Origin: DATKPC01 sp035524275
Lineage (GTDB): Bacteria; Pseudomonadota; Gammaproteobacteria; Burkholderiales; Burkholderiaceae_F
Assembly (NCBI GenBank): GCA_035524275.1
Contig: DATKPC010000034.1
Coordinates: 1-62,291, forward strand
Reading direction: 5' to 3'
Length of the DNA: 62,291 nt
Below are positions 1-10,853 of this stretch, piece after piece. Below the pieces are notes generated by a model, which saw nothing but the letters and a program-made list of their open reading frames with translations, searched no databases and was not told where the DNA came from. Within the stretch, counting starts at the first letter, position 1; each line of letters begins with the position of its first letter. Made by a program: the position numbers and the translations under genes.

Positions 1-63
1 GGCGGCACCAGCATCCACTACCTGGAACAGAGGCTCGCGGCGCAGCAGGCGACGCCCGCCTGA
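1..63 (+). CDS. accC: Acetyl-CoA carboxylase biotin carboxylase subunit, C-terminal end (partial)
   Basis: Only the last 20 codons and the TGA stop are present. The reading GGTSIHYLEQRLAAQQ fits the C-terminal tail of biotin carboxylase, which typically ends with a HYLE-containing helix. The enzyme carboxylates biotin on AccB using ATP and bicarbonate, the first half-reaction of fatty acid synthesis. The next gene is prmA, and accC-prmA adjacency is common in Betaproteobacteria, which supports the call. The gene enters from the left edge, so nothing can be said about its catalytic residues. Confidence 0.72.
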   Translation, partial: GGTSIHYLEQRLAAQQATPA

Positions 64-148
64 ACGCCGGCGAGCACTGGACCCGGCCAGGAACCGGCCG
101 CGACGAGGCGCCCCGGTCGACAAAGCGCGCCGCAGCGAGAAGCCCGCG

Positions 149-1087
149 ATGCTCACGCAGTTCACTGTCACGACCGACGCCTCGACGGCCGAAGCGCTAT
201 CGGACGCGCTCCTGCGTTGCGGGGCGCTGGCCGTCGCCGTGGACGATGCGGACGCCGAAACGCCGCATGAGGAGCCGCTCTTCGGCGAACCGGGCGCGAC
301 GCCGCCCTCCGCGGCCTGGCGCCGCAACCGCCTTGAAGTCCTGTGCGGGGACGGCGCCGATCCTGGCCACCTGCTGGCGCGGGCCAGCGAACTCGCCGGC
401 ACCGCCGTGCCAGCGATCGAATCGCACGCCGAGGTCGCCGATGCGGACTGGGTGCGGCAGACGCAGTCGCAATTCCCGCCGACGCGGATCGCCGACCGGC
501 TGTGGATCGTCCCGAGCTGGCACGAACCCCCGGATCCGGCCGCGCTGAACGTCCGCATCGATCCGGGCGCGGCATTCGGCACCGGAACGCATCCGACAAC
601 CCGCCTGTGCCTTGCCTGGCTCGAGGCCGAGATGCCGCGCAACGCCAGCCTCCTCGACTACGGCTGCGGCTCCGGCATCCTGTCGATCTCGGCAGCCCTC
701 CTGGGCGCGCGCGAGGCCGTCGGAACGGATATCGATCCGGGCGCGCTCGAGGTCGCGCGCGACAACGCGAAACGCAACGGGGCGGGTTCCGCCCGCTACA
801 CTTCGCCCGATGCGCTGACGCGGTCTTCGCCGCCGGACGGGTTCGACGTCGTGGTCGCCAATATCCTTTCCGCACCGCTGGTCGTGCTCGCCCCGGCTCT
901 TGTCGGACGCGTGCGGCCCGGCGGCGCACTCGTCCTGTCGGGAATTCTCGCCTCGCAGGCCGAGGCGGTCGGTGACGCCTATCGTCGCGTCGCTCCCCGC
1001 GGCATCGAACTTGCACCCTGGCGCGAGGACGAAGGATGGGTATGCCTCGTCGGCCATCGTGCCGAAAGCGGAACCCGCGCAGCTTGA
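149..1087 (+). CDS. prmA: Ribosomal protein L11 methyltransferase
   Basis: This enzyme trimethylates several amino groups of ribosomal protein L11 with S-adenosylmethionine, in the cytoplasm. The 312-residue length is normal for PrmA. The N-terminal third is the L11-recognition domain. The family signature AFGTGTHPTT lies near residues 142-151, the SAM-binding motif DYGCGSG at 170-176, the acidic DID at about 194-196, and the catalytic-region NIL motif at 238-240. The start is the ATG 85 bp after the accC stop, where L11-domain similarity begins. The next gene starts 97 bp downstream of the stop. Confidence 0.96.
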   Translation: MLTQFTVTTDASTAEALSDALLRCGALAVAVDDADAETPHEEPLFGEPGATPPSAAWRRNRLEVLCGDGADPGHLLARASELAGTAVPAIESHAEVADADWVRQTQSQFPPTRIADRLWIVPSWHEPPDPAALNVRIDPGAAFGTGTHPTTRLCLAWLEAEMPRNASLLDYGCGSGILSISAALLGAREAVGTDIDPGALEVARDNAKRNGAGSARYTSPDALTRSSPPDGFDVVVANILSAPLVVLAPALVGRVRPGGALVLSGILASQAEAVGDAYRRVAPRGIELAPWREDEGWVCLVGHRAESGTRAA

Positions 1088-1184
1088 GTCGATTCCGGCC
1101 CCTTCGCAGTCGATTCCCGGCGCGCGGCACCGGCCACCCGGCACGTCGTGCCGGCGCCTGTCCGACGCCACTGCCCATGCCGCC

Positions 1185-2513
1185 ATGGCGCTAGCGACCC
1201 GCTGTCCGAACTGCTCGACGACGTTCCGCGTCGTCGCTGACCAACTCAAGCTTCGCGGCGGACTCGTACGTTGCGGCAACTGCCGTCACGTCTTCGATGC
1301 GATCACCAGCATCACCTACGTCGAGGACGCCGCGACGCGGGACGAGGTGAACGCCGCCACGCGGGCCGCGGCGGGCGAGCGGGTCGGTCCGACGCGCCGC
1401 CCGTCCCGGCTGTCGTCGCCGGCGCCTGAAGCTGCGGATCGACCCGCAGCGGCGCGACGCGAGCAGGACGCGCCCAGGCCGCTCGAGCGCCCGGATGCTG
1501 CCGGGTTGCCGGCTGCGAAGGCTCCGATTCTTCCGGTCGCCGTGGCGACGCCACCGCCCGCGGCGCCGCCGCCGCCATCGCCGCCATCGCCGCCACCGGG
1601 TCCGCCGGTCGCGCCGCCGCCCGCGGCGGCGCCTGCCGCCTCGCCCGCCCCAGCGTCCGCCGCGCCGAGCCGCGATGATGACCGGGCGTCGCCTGCATCA
1701 CGGACAGAGAACGCCGGAAGCGCGCCGCTTCCGCCGGCCGTTTCGAAGACGCTCGTCGAAGCGAGGACGGCCGGAACCGACGCCGCGAACATCGCGCAGG
1801 GACCCACGCCTTCGATCGAGTCGCGTCGCGTCGACAGCCGGGAGCCGGTGTTCGACTTCGGCGACCGGGACGTCGGCGGGCCGACCTCCGACGCGATGGG
1901 CGCCGCGGGGCAAGCCGCACCGCTGACGCTGAATACGACGATCGACAGGCCGCTGGACGACGAGGACGGCGGACTCGCTGCCGAGGAGAGCCCGGAATTC
2001 CTGCGCGAGCCGACGTTGCGCGAGAAGGGATTCTCGGTGTTCTTCGGCGGAGGCGCAGCGCTGCTCGCGATCGTCTTCGTCTCGCAACTCGCGGTCATCC
2101 TGCGATCGGAACTCGTTGCGCGCTGGCCCGCGGTGCGCCCCGCGCTCGCGGGCCTGTGCCACGCGTACGGGTGTTCGGTCGGCTGGCCCACGCGCGCCGA
2201 CATGCTGGCGGTCGTCGGCACCGACCTGCAATCTGTGCCCGGCACGGACGTCCTGGAGCTCACGGCGGTGGTGCGCAATCGGGCGGATTTCCGCATCGCG
2301 CTGCCGTCGATCGAGTTGACGTTGACCGACGTCAGCGGGCGCGCGGTAGCGCGCAAGGTGTTCGCGCCGGCCGACTACCTCGCAAGCGGCGGCGGCTCGG
2401 CCGCGAGGATCGACGAGGGACTCGAGGCAGGCGCCGACATCTCGATCCGCATCACGTTCGAGGCGCGCGGCGTCACCGCCGTCGGCTTCGTCGTTTATCC
2501 GTTCTTCATTTGA
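1185..2513 (+). CDS. DUF3426 family protein with N-terminal MJ0042 zinc ribbon and one membrane segment
   Basis: A 442-residue protein of unknown function. Two CxxC pairs (CPNC near residue 6, CGNC near 27) form an MJ0042-type zinc ribbon. A long disordered region rich in Pro and Ala follows (about residues 100-190, with runs of PPP). One hydrophobic helix (VFFGGGAALLAIVFVSQLAV, near residue 285) would anchor the protein, leaving a C-terminal DUF3426 domain of about 140 residues outside. The frame stays open upstream, but the zinc ribbon begins right after the ATG at 1185, so I chose that start. Such genes commonly follow prmA in Betaproteobacteria. No function is established; I infer a membrane-tethered protein. 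Confidence 0.85.
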   Translation: MALATRCPNCSTTFRVVADQLKLRGGLVRCGNCRHVFDAITSITYVEDAATRDEVNAATRAAAGERVGPTRRPSRLSSPAPEAADRPAAARREQDAPRPLERPDAAGLPAAKAPILPVAVATPPPAAPPPPSPPSPPPGPPVAPPPAAAPAASPAPASAAPSRDDDRASPASRTENAGSAPLPPAVSKTLVEARTAGTDAANIAQGPTPSIESRRVDSREPVFDFGDRDVGGPTSDAMGAAGQAAPLTLNTTIDRPLDDEDGGLAAEESPEFLREPTLREKGFSVFFGGGAALLAIVFVSQLAVILRSELVARWPAVRPALAGLCHAYGCSVGWPTRADMLAVVGTDLQSVPGTDVLELTAVVRNRADFRIALPSIELTLTDVSGRAVARKVFAPADYLASGGGSAARIDEGLEAGADISIRITFEARGVTAVGFVVYPFFI

Positions 2514-2557
2514 CCCGGGGCGCCGGCGACCGGCGCCCTCCCTGCAGGAGCCTTCCG

Positions 2558-3493
2558 GTGTCCATCTTGATCTGCGGATCGATCGCGTACGACTCGATCA
2601 TGGTTTTCGGCGGCCGCTTCAAGGACCACATCCTTCCCGACCAGGTGCACATGCTGAACGTCGCGTTCCTCGTGCCGGAGCTGCGGCGGGAGTTCGGCGG
2701 CTGCGCCGGGAACATCGCCTACAGCCTCAAGCAGCTCGGCGGCGAACCCCTGCCGATGGCGACCGTCGGCGACGACGCCGGCCCGTACCTGGACCGGCTC
2801 GACGCCCTCGGCATCAATCGCGCGCATGTGCGCAGCGTCCCGGGCAGCTACACGGCGCAGGCGTTCATCACGACGGATCTCGACGACAACCAGATCACCG
2901 CCTTCCATCCGGGCGCGATGTCGCAGTCGCACCTCAATTCGATTCCGGCAGACCCGGCGATCCGCCTCGGAATCGTCGCGCCCGACGGGCGCGACGGGAT
3001 GGTCCAGCATGCGCGCGAGTTCGCCGAGCGGGGCATCCCCTTCGTCTTCGATCCGGGCCAGGGACTCCCGATGTTCAACGGCGAGGAGTTGTCCTGGTTC
3101 ATCGAGCGGGCCGACTACGTCGCCGTCAACGACTACGAATCGCGGCTGCTCGTCGAACGCACCGGCCAGAGCGTCGAATCGATCGCGACGAAAGTGCGGG
3201 CGATGATCGTCACGCGCGGCGGCCAAGGCTCGCGCATCCATGAGCGCGGACAGGTGCACGAGATTCCGGCCGCGGCGGCGAGGGCCACCGTGGATCCGAC
3301 CGGATGCGGCGACGCGTACCGCGGCGGATTGCTCTACGGGCTGTCGAACGGCATGGACCTGCCGACTGCCGGGCGCCTGGCGGCCGTCCTCGGCGCCCTC
3401 AAGATCGAGCACGCCGGCCCGCAGAACCACAACGCGGACCGGCGCATCGTCGAGGCGCGCTTCCGCGAGGCGTTCGGCTACAGCCCGTGGTAG
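2558..3493 (+). CDS. PfkB-family carbohydrate/nucleoside kinase (adenosine kinase-like)
   Basis: A 311-residue cytoplasmic sugar or nucleoside kinase of the ribokinase/PfkB fold. The substrate GG motif is seen as FGGCAGNIA near residue 47, and the C-terminal PfkB signature DPTGCGDA at 246-253 holds the catalytic Asp252 and the anion hole. The start is GTG at 2558: a ribosome site AGGAG at 2546-2550 lies 7 bp upstream, and family similarity starts there (SILICGSIAYDSI). The frame runs open upstream over the previous gene, but that part is a shadow. The relatives I recall are annotated as adenosine kinase or plain carbohydrate kinase, so the substrate is left open. Confidence 0.88.
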   Translation: MSILICGSIAYDSIMVFGGRFKDHILPDQVHMLNVAFLVPELRREFGGCAGNIAYSLKQLGGEPLPMATVGDDAGPYLDRLDALGINRAHVRSVPGSYTAQAFITTDLDDNQITAFHPGAMSQSHLNSIPADPAIRLGIVAPDGRDGMVQHAREFAERGIPFVFDPGQGLPMFNGEELSWFIERADYVAVNDYESRLLVERTGQSVESIATKVRAMIVTRGGQGSRIHERGQVHEIPAAAARATVDPTGCGDAYRGGLLYGLSNGMDLPTAGRLAAVLGALKIEHAGPQNHNADRRIVEARFREAFGYSPW

Positions 3494-3554
3494 CCGGCAA
3501 GCCCGGCTTCCGCGGGGCGGAGGCCCGGCATCGCAGCGACGCCGTCGCGACGGT

Positions 3555-4103
3555 TCAGGCGCCGGCGCGATCCAGCACGTAGAGCAGGACCTGGACGACG
3601 ACGATCACCGCGAGTGGCGACAGGTCGAAGCCCGCGACCGCCGGCATGACCCGGCGGAAAGGCGCGAGCAGCGGACGCGTCAGCAGGTCGAGCGTCGGCG
3701 CCAGGGGCGCCTCCGGATTCACGACGCTGATGAGGGCGTAGACGAAGACCAGCGTCAGGACGATGTAGAGCGCCCAGCGGACCAGAAGCGCGATCGACAG
3801 CGGAGCGAGCCACGGCCAGCCGAGTACGCCGTGGCCGCCGCCCAGCGCGTCGACGATCGAGGAGTAGGCGAGCGCGATCAGGAAGGCTGCCAGCAGCGAG
3901 GCCCAGTCCCAGCGCGGGCTGCGCGGGACGAGCGCGCGCAGCGGCCGCGCCGCCCAGTCGGTCAGCGCCACGACGAACTGCGCGATCGGATTGTGGTAGC
4001 CGACCCGCAGCCATTGCATGTACGCGCGCAGCAGGAGCATGCCGCCGAACAGGGCCGCGACCATGTGCAGCAGCATCAGGAACACCTCGACCAGCAGCAT
4101 CAC
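3555..4103 (-). CDS. yggT: YggT family integral membrane protein
   Basis: A 182-residue membrane protein made of two similar halves, each a YGGT domain with hydrophobic helices: one near residues 1-27 and 65-85, the other in the C-terminal half with VNPEAP at the domain entry. The second half carries the family pattern of a helix, a short PLLAPFRRVMP-like loop and a final helix. Members are conserved in bacteria and have been linked to osmotic tolerance and cell division, but the mechanism is unknown. The double ATG at the start leaves a 1-codon ambiguity. It converges on the PfkB gene with a 61-bp gap, and proC, a frequent yggT neighbour, is absent here. Confidence 0.88.
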   Translation of the reverse strand: MMLLVEVFLMLLHMVAALFGGMLLLRAYMQWLRVGYHNPIAQFVVALTDWAARPLRALVPRSPRWDWASLLAAFLIALAYSSIVDALGGGHGVLGWPWLAPLSIALLVRWALYIVLTLVFVYALISVVNPEAPLAPTLDLLTRPLLAPFRRVMPAVAGFDLSPLAVIVVVQVLLYVLDRAGA

Positions 4104-4150
4104 GTTCTCCGCAGCGGGACCCGGGGGATTGTAGCGGCGGCGGGTCTGGA

Positions 4151-4525
4151 GGCTGCCCTCTCCCCCCGCCCCTCTCCCGCTTCGCGGGCGAGGGGAGTTC
4201 CGGAGTCATCTGAGCGGACGTCGTGCGCCATCGCGACGACGAGGCTCCCCTCGCCCGCGAAGCGGGAGAGGGGAGTTCCGGAGTCATCTGAGCGGACGTC
4301 GTGCGCCATCGCGACGACGAGGCTCCCCTCGCCCGCCAAGCGGGAGAGGGGAATTCCGGAGTCATCTGAGCGGACGTCGTGCGCCATCGCGACGACGAGG
4401 CTCCCTTCGCCCGCGAAGCGGGAGAGGGGAGTTCCGGAGTCATCTGAGCGGACGTCGTGCGCCATCGCGACGACGAGGCTCCCCTCGCCCGCGAAGCGGG
4501 AGAGGGGCGGGGGGAGAGGGCAGCC
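4151..4525. repeat. Expanded REPIN-like element with four 78-bp tandem repeats
   Basis: Two GC-rich arms in opposite orientation (GGCTGCCCTCTCC at 4151, GGGAGAGGGCAGCC at its end, 4525) enclose a tandem array. The phrase GAGTCATCTGAGCGG recurs at 4203, 4281, 4359 and 4437, an exact period of 78 bp. Each unit ends with a small palindrome, CTCGCCCGCGAAGCGGGAG, apart from single-base variants (CGCCAAGCG in the second copy, CCCTTCGCC in the third). Since 78 is divisible by three, frames stay open through the array, but the translated peptides are repeats only and I do not call a gene. The arms match those of elements at 33001 and 62062. Confidence 0.9.
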
Positions 4526-4552
4526 GCAAGCGGAGGCCGCCGCAAGCGCGCG

Positions 4553-4581
4553 AAAAAAAACCGCCGCGACAAGCGCGGCGG
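4553..4581 (-). terminator. Rho-independent terminator of the H1-like gene
   Basis: On the minus strand an 8-bp stem CCGCCGCG/CGCGGCGG with a 5-nt loop (4561-4581) is followed at once by eight T residues (complement of 4553-4560). It lies 26 bp downstream of the stop codon of the histone H1-like gene. This is the clearest intrinsic terminator in the window. Confidence 0.88.
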
Positions 4582-4606
4582 CGGGGTCCATCAAGCTGCC
4601 GGTTCG

Positions 4607-4990
4607 TTACGGCCGGCTGCCGGTGGGAAACGGCCAAGCCGCCGAAGGGCTCGTGGCCGTCTTCGCACCCGGTGCGGCCGGCGCCGCGGCGGGCGCCGGT
4701 GCCGCAGCGGCGGGAGCCGGCTTCGGCTTCGCCGCCTTCTTCTTCGCAGCCGGCTTCTTGGCAGCCGGCTTCGCAGCGGCAGGCTTCGCAGCCTTCGCAG
4801 CCTTCTTAGCTACTTTTTTTTTAGCAGCTTTCTTGGCGGACTTCTTCGCCGCCTTCTTCGCGGTCTTCTTGACCGCCTTCTTCGCCGTCTTCTTCGCCGC
4901 CTTCTTGGCAACGACCTTCTTCGCCGCCTTCTTCGCCGGCTTCTTGGCGGCCTTCTTCGCCGCCTTCTTCGCCTTCTTCGCAGTGGCCAT
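4607..4990 (-). CDS. Histone H1-like Lys/Ala-rich DNA-binding protein
   Basis: A 127-residue, extremely basic protein built from AAKK, KTAKK and KPAKK repeats, with an Ala/Pro-rich C-terminal third. It resembles the C-terminal domain of eukaryotic histone H1 and the bacterial AlgP/HctB-like or histone H1-like proteins common in Burkholderiales. Such proteins bind DNA without strong sequence preference and are thought to compact the nucleoid. The start is the ATG at 4990, preceded by AAGGAG with 6-bp spacing; an upstream in-frame ATG five codons earlier would swallow that site. The repetitive coding sequence probably varies in length between strains. It has its own terminator. Confidence 0.85.
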   Translation of the reverse strand: MATAKKAKKAAKKAAKKPAKKAAKKVVAKKAAKKTAKKAVKKTAKKAAKKSAKKAAKKKVAKKAAKAAKPAAAKPAAKKPAAKKKAAKPKPAPAAAAPAPAAAPAAPGAKTATSPSAAWPFPTGSRP

Positions 4991-5005
4991 GTGGATCTCC
5001 TTCAA

Positions 5006-5544
5006 TGCATCGATGAATGGATGGAAAGGAAACCCGGAGCGCGGAGGTCCGGCTCAGGGCTATTCATCGGCGCACGCGGAGGCGCTGTCGCCGCGGCAGG
5101 CCCAGAAGTGCGTTTTGAGTGGCGCACATCCGAGCGGAGCGCGGAACGGTCAGGGCACTGACCGCTGACGCTGATGAATTCGGCACGTTGCGCGGGTGCG
5201 GCGCCATCGTCGCGAAGGTCGCGGGACGGATCGGCGTCCGGGTGGAGGCACGCGCGCAGAGGAAACGCCGGCAACCGGCCGGCGAACGTAACGGGCAGGA
5301 TCGAGGCGGGGGCAGGAACCGTGACAGGGACGGAGGCGACCCGGACGCTCGGCGGGAGGACAACCGCGCCACGCGACACCGCTGTCTCGTGGCTGGCTCG
5401 TCTCGTGAGCTTGAAGACGAATCGACGACTACTGTGACTGTCCGTGTTCAATTCGAAATGATTTCGTTTGATCACAGAACCAAACGTGGTTCGCTTTTTA
5501 CTCTGAAACGAAATGGATCGCAAGATTTTTCTGCGAATCGACGC
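5006..5544. other. Gene-free interval with an AT-richer patch
   Basis: No supported gene between the H1-like gene and nrdB. The stretch from about 5420 to 5544 is visibly less GC-rich than its surroundings and holds small inverted repeats, for example GAACCA/TGGTTC around AACG at 5477-5492. It probably carries the promoter region of the H1-like gene, but I could not identify convincing -35 and -10 boxes. Confidence 0.5.
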
Positions 5545-5571
5545 GCGAGTTGTTCGAATTTTTCAACTCGC
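5545..5571. terminator. Hairpin downstream of nrdB
   Basis: A perfect 8-bp inverted repeat GCGAGTTG/CAACTCGC with an 11-nt AT-rich loop, 27 bp beyond the nrdB stop on the minus strand. No T tract follows, so intrinsic termination is uncertain. It could equally be a 3' stabiliser of the nrdAB message. Confidence 0.4.
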
Positions 5572-5598
5572 ATCGCGATGATCGAAGCGCATCCACGA

Positions 5599-6720
5599 TC
5601 AATCCCAGCTCAACGCGCCGCCGCTTTGATACTCGATGACGCGCGTCTCGAAGAAATTGCGCTCCTTCTTCAAGTCGATCATCTCGCTCATCCAAGGGAA
5701 CGGGTTCTCCTCGGCGCCGAAGAGCGGCTCGAGGCCGATCTGCTGGCACCGCCGGTTGGCGATGAAGCGCAGGTAGCCCTTGAACATCGGGGCATTCAGC
5801 CCGAGGACCCCGCGCGGCATCGTGTCCTCGGCGTACGCGTACTCCAGGTTCACGGCCCGGTCGAAGAGCGCTCGCAGCTCCTCGCGCAGCTCGCGGGTCC
5901 AGAGGTGCGGATTCTCCAGCTTGATCTGGTTGATCATGTCGATGCCGAAGTTGCAGTGCATCGACTCGTCGCGCAGGATGTACTGGTACTGCTCGGCGGC
6001 GCCGGTCATCTTGTTCTGGCGACCCAGCGCGAGGATCTGCGCAAACCCGACGTAGAAAAACAGCCCTTCCATCAGGCAGGCGAAGACGATCAGCGACGTC
6101 AGGAGCTTGCGGTCCGCTTCCGGCGTCCCGGTCCGGAACGCCGGATCGGTCAGCGTCTCGATGAACGGGATCAGGAATTCGTCCTTGGCGCGGATCGACG
6201 GGACCTCGTGGTAGGCGTTGAAGATCTCGCCCTCGTCCAGCCCGAGCGACTCGACGATGTACTGGTACGCGTGGGTGTGGATCGCCTCCTCGAACGCCTG
6301 GCGAAGCAGGTACTGGCGGCATTCCGGCGCCGTGATGTGGCGGTAGGTGCCCAGGACGATGTTGTTCGCGGCCAACGAATCGGCGGTGACGAAGAACCCC
6401 AGGTTGCGGTTCACGATCCGGCGCTCGTCCTCCGTCAGCGCGCTGCGGTCCTTCCACAGTGCGATGTCGCGCGACATGTTGACCTCCTGCGGCATCCAGT
6501 GGTTCGCGCAGGCCGCCAGGTACTTCTCCCAGGCCCACTTGTACTTGAACGGCACCAGCTGGTTGACGTCGGTGTGGCCGTTGATGACGCGCTTGTCCTC
6601 GACGCGGATGCGGCGGCGGCTGGCGGCGACCGTCGCGGCGCCGGACGCCACCGCCGGGGCAACGCGCGGCGCGAGGTTCGGCAGCGGGCTGCGGCTGTTG
6701 TCGTTGTCCCACGCAAGCAT
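5599..6720 (-). CDS. nrdB: Class Ia ribonucleotide reductase, beta subunit
   Basis: The radical-generating subunit of aerobic ribonucleotide reductase, a ferritin-like diiron protein that reduces ribonucleotides together with NrdA. In 373 residues the metal ligands can be placed by spacing: Asp114, Glu145 and His148 (in EEAIHTHAY), Glu218, Glu252 and His255 (in DESMHCNF). Tyr152 sits four residues after His148, where the stable tyrosyl radical is expected, so this looks like a tyrosyl-radical enzyme. The start is the ATG at 6720, after AGAGGAG with about 9-bp spacing. It lies 56 bp downstream of nrdA and probably shares its NrdR-controlled transcript. Confidence 0.96.
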   Translation of the reverse strand: MLAWDNDNSRSPLPNLAPRVAPAVASGAATVAASRRRIRVEDKRVINGHTDVNQLVPFKYKWAWEKYLAACANHWMPQEVNMSRDIALWKDRSALTEDERRIVNRNLGFFVTADSLAANNIVLGTYRHITAPECRQYLLRQAFEEAIHTHAYQYIVESLGLDEGEIFNAYHEVPSIRAKDEFLIPFIETLTDPAFRTGTPEADRKLLTSLIVFACLMEGLFFYVGFAQILALGRQNKMTGAAEQYQYILRDESMHCNFGIDMINQIKLENPHLWTRELREELRALFDRAVNLEYAYAEDTMPRGVLGLNAPMFKGYLRFIANRRCQQIGLEPLFGAEENPFPWMSEMIDLKKERNFFETRVIEYQSGGALSWD

Positions 6721-6776
6721 GCGATCTGGCTCCTCTGGATTCGGTGTCGTGCCGCGGACGTCGGGCGGCCGGGGGC

Positions 6777-9737
<2,961 letters not shown>

Positions 9738-9862
9738 GGCTTTTCCCCCTGATCGATTCGGCACGGCCCGGCCGTCCGACCCCCTAGCCCTGGTGGCCGA
9801 CGCCTGCATCGCGCGCGTTCCGCGTGCCGGGCGCCGCTGCTCGGCGCCATCGGCCAACCCGG

Positions 9863-9909
9863 ACACTAGATATTGTGGTCAGCTCGCGATCCAGCACAAG
9901 CTGATGTAG
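9863..9909 (-). promoter_or_regulatory. Tandem NrdR boxes upstream of nrdA
   Basis: Two 16-bp near-palindromes resemble the NrdR consensus (ACACWATATATWGTGT): ACACTAGATATTGTGG at 9863-9878, a good match, and GCACAAGCTGATGTAG at 9894-9909, a weaker one. Their centres are 31 bp apart, about three helical turns, the spacing typical of NrdR sites. They overlap and follow the predicted transcription start, fitting repression of nrdAB by the NrdR repressor when dATP is high. nrdR itself is not in this window. Confidence 0.72.
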
Positions 9910-9911
9910 GC

Positions 9912-9940
9912 ATCTTAGGAAAAGTTCGGGCGCTCGGCAA
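9912..9940 (-). promoter_or_regulatory. Predicted sigma70 promoter of nrdAB
   Basis: On the minus strand, -35 TTGCCG (complement of 9935-9940) and -10 TAAGAT (complement of 9912-9917) are separated by 17 bp. Each matches the consensus at four of six positions. Transcription would begin near 9904, inside the distal NrdR box, leaving a leader of about 165 nt before the nrdA start. Confidence 0.5.
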
Positions 9941-10175
9941 CCTGTTTTTTCTCTTTCGCCGGACCGCGGCATGCTGCAGGGGCGTCGAATCCGGCGCCGG
10001 TCGGGGTTCGACCGGGGGCCTGCGAAGCCGGGTCGCCGGGCCCGGCCGCGGCGCCATCGCGTTCGCCGCGCGATCGAAGAAGGGCATCACGCCGGTTCGA
10101 CGAGATTCCGGTCGACGCCTCCGGCACCGCTTCCGAGAATGCGTTGCCGATGCGCGCGTGGCCGCACGACGCGGC

Positions 10176-10320
10176 ACGCGCCCGGAGGGCGACTTCGCGC
10201 GCGGCTATGACGACGCGGTCTTCGGTGAATCCTCCTCTTTCGCCGGGATCAACCGCGGCGAGGAGTCGATCGCGCTGGACCTGCGCGATGCGCGCGATGC
10301 GGCGCAACTGCACGAGCTGA
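10176..10320 (+). pseudogene. Remnant of a CaiB/BaiF (family III) CoA-transferase
   Basis: The frame reading GDFARGYDD, GINRGEESIALDLRD and LHELIA matches the N-terminal region of family III CoA-transferases (the usual pattern is GDFARGYD, then NRGKESIALDLK). These enzymes move CoA between organic acids. Here only about 50 codons survive. There is no recognisable start, the sequence upstream is scrambled, and downstream the frame passes directly into a CitE-like sequence. I infer a deletion that joined two formerly adjacent genes. It lies in the 1.1-kb gap between nrdA and ampD. Confidence 0.62.
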
Positions 10321-10681
10321 TCGCCGCCGCCGGCGTGGTCTGCCTGGCGTTCGGGACGATCGACTTCGCACGGGAACTGGATCTCTCCGACGATCCGCTC
10401 GGCCTCGATGACGCCGCAAGCCGGATTGCGCTGGCGTCGCGGTCTGCGGGCCTGCCATCGCCGGTCGCTGGCGTCACCGCGCGTTTCGACAACGACGAGC
10501 GCCGGCGATCGGACTTCGCGTGCACGAGGCGCTTCGACCGACGGTCGAGGAGATCGAGTTCGCCCGGCGCATCGTCGCCGCGGCCGAGGCGTCGCCCGGC
10601 GCGGCGCGCCTCGACGGCCGGTTGATCGACATTCCGATCGTGCTTCGCGCCCGGGCGTTGCTGGAGCGCGAGGGGCACTGA
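10321..10681 (+). pseudogene. Remnant of a CitE-type (HpcH/HpaI) CoA-ester lyase
   Basis: The first part reads LAFGTIDFARELDL, then ASRIALASRSAGLPSP and VAGVTARFD, the conserved core of CitE/malyl-CoA-lyase-like proteins. Near 10505 the similarity jumps to another frame, continuing as VHEALRPTVEEIEFARRI and ending GAARLDGRLIDIPIVLRARA before a TGA at 10679-10681. The segment expected between (GFGGKLCIHPRQ in relatives) is missing, so there is an internal deletion of roughly 15-20 codons with a frameshift. The N-terminal half is gone too. It is therefore non-functional. CoA-transferase and CitE genes often neighbour each other in Burkholderiales, which fits a decayed operon. Confidence 0.68.
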
Positions 10682-10684
10682 CGC

Positions 10685-10765
10685 CCGGCGGCCGGCAGGC
10701 GGATCGGCGCCATAGCCGTTGATGAAGACCTGGCCCGCGCGCCCCGCCGCACGCCGCGGCGATGC
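10685..10765 (-). pseudogene. Possible scrap of an aldehyde dehydrogenase
   Basis: On the minus strand the reading RAGQVFINGYGA resembles the near-C-terminal signature of aldehyde dehydrogenases (RAGQVFVNGYGAGGG). Only about 25 codons are recognisable and no longer frame surrounds them. The call is based on one motif and could be chance in GC-rich DNA. Confidence 0.35.
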
Positions 10766-10853
10766 GGACATAGGGGGACGTGGTGTTCGCGAGCCGTTGC
10801 AAGGGCTTAGGCGAAGGTTCCCGGGGCGGGTTGAGTCTTCGGCGGGTGCGTGC

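Noticed and set aside
4151..4525. CRISPR-like look of the regularly spaced repeats
   Set aside because: The whole 78-bp unit is repeated, including what would be the spacer, so there are no variable spacers. No cas genes are nearby.
4100..4594. Coding frames running through the 78-bp repeat array on both strands
   Set aside because: The unit length is a multiple of three, so frames stay open automatically. The peptides are pure repeats without a start context or similarity.
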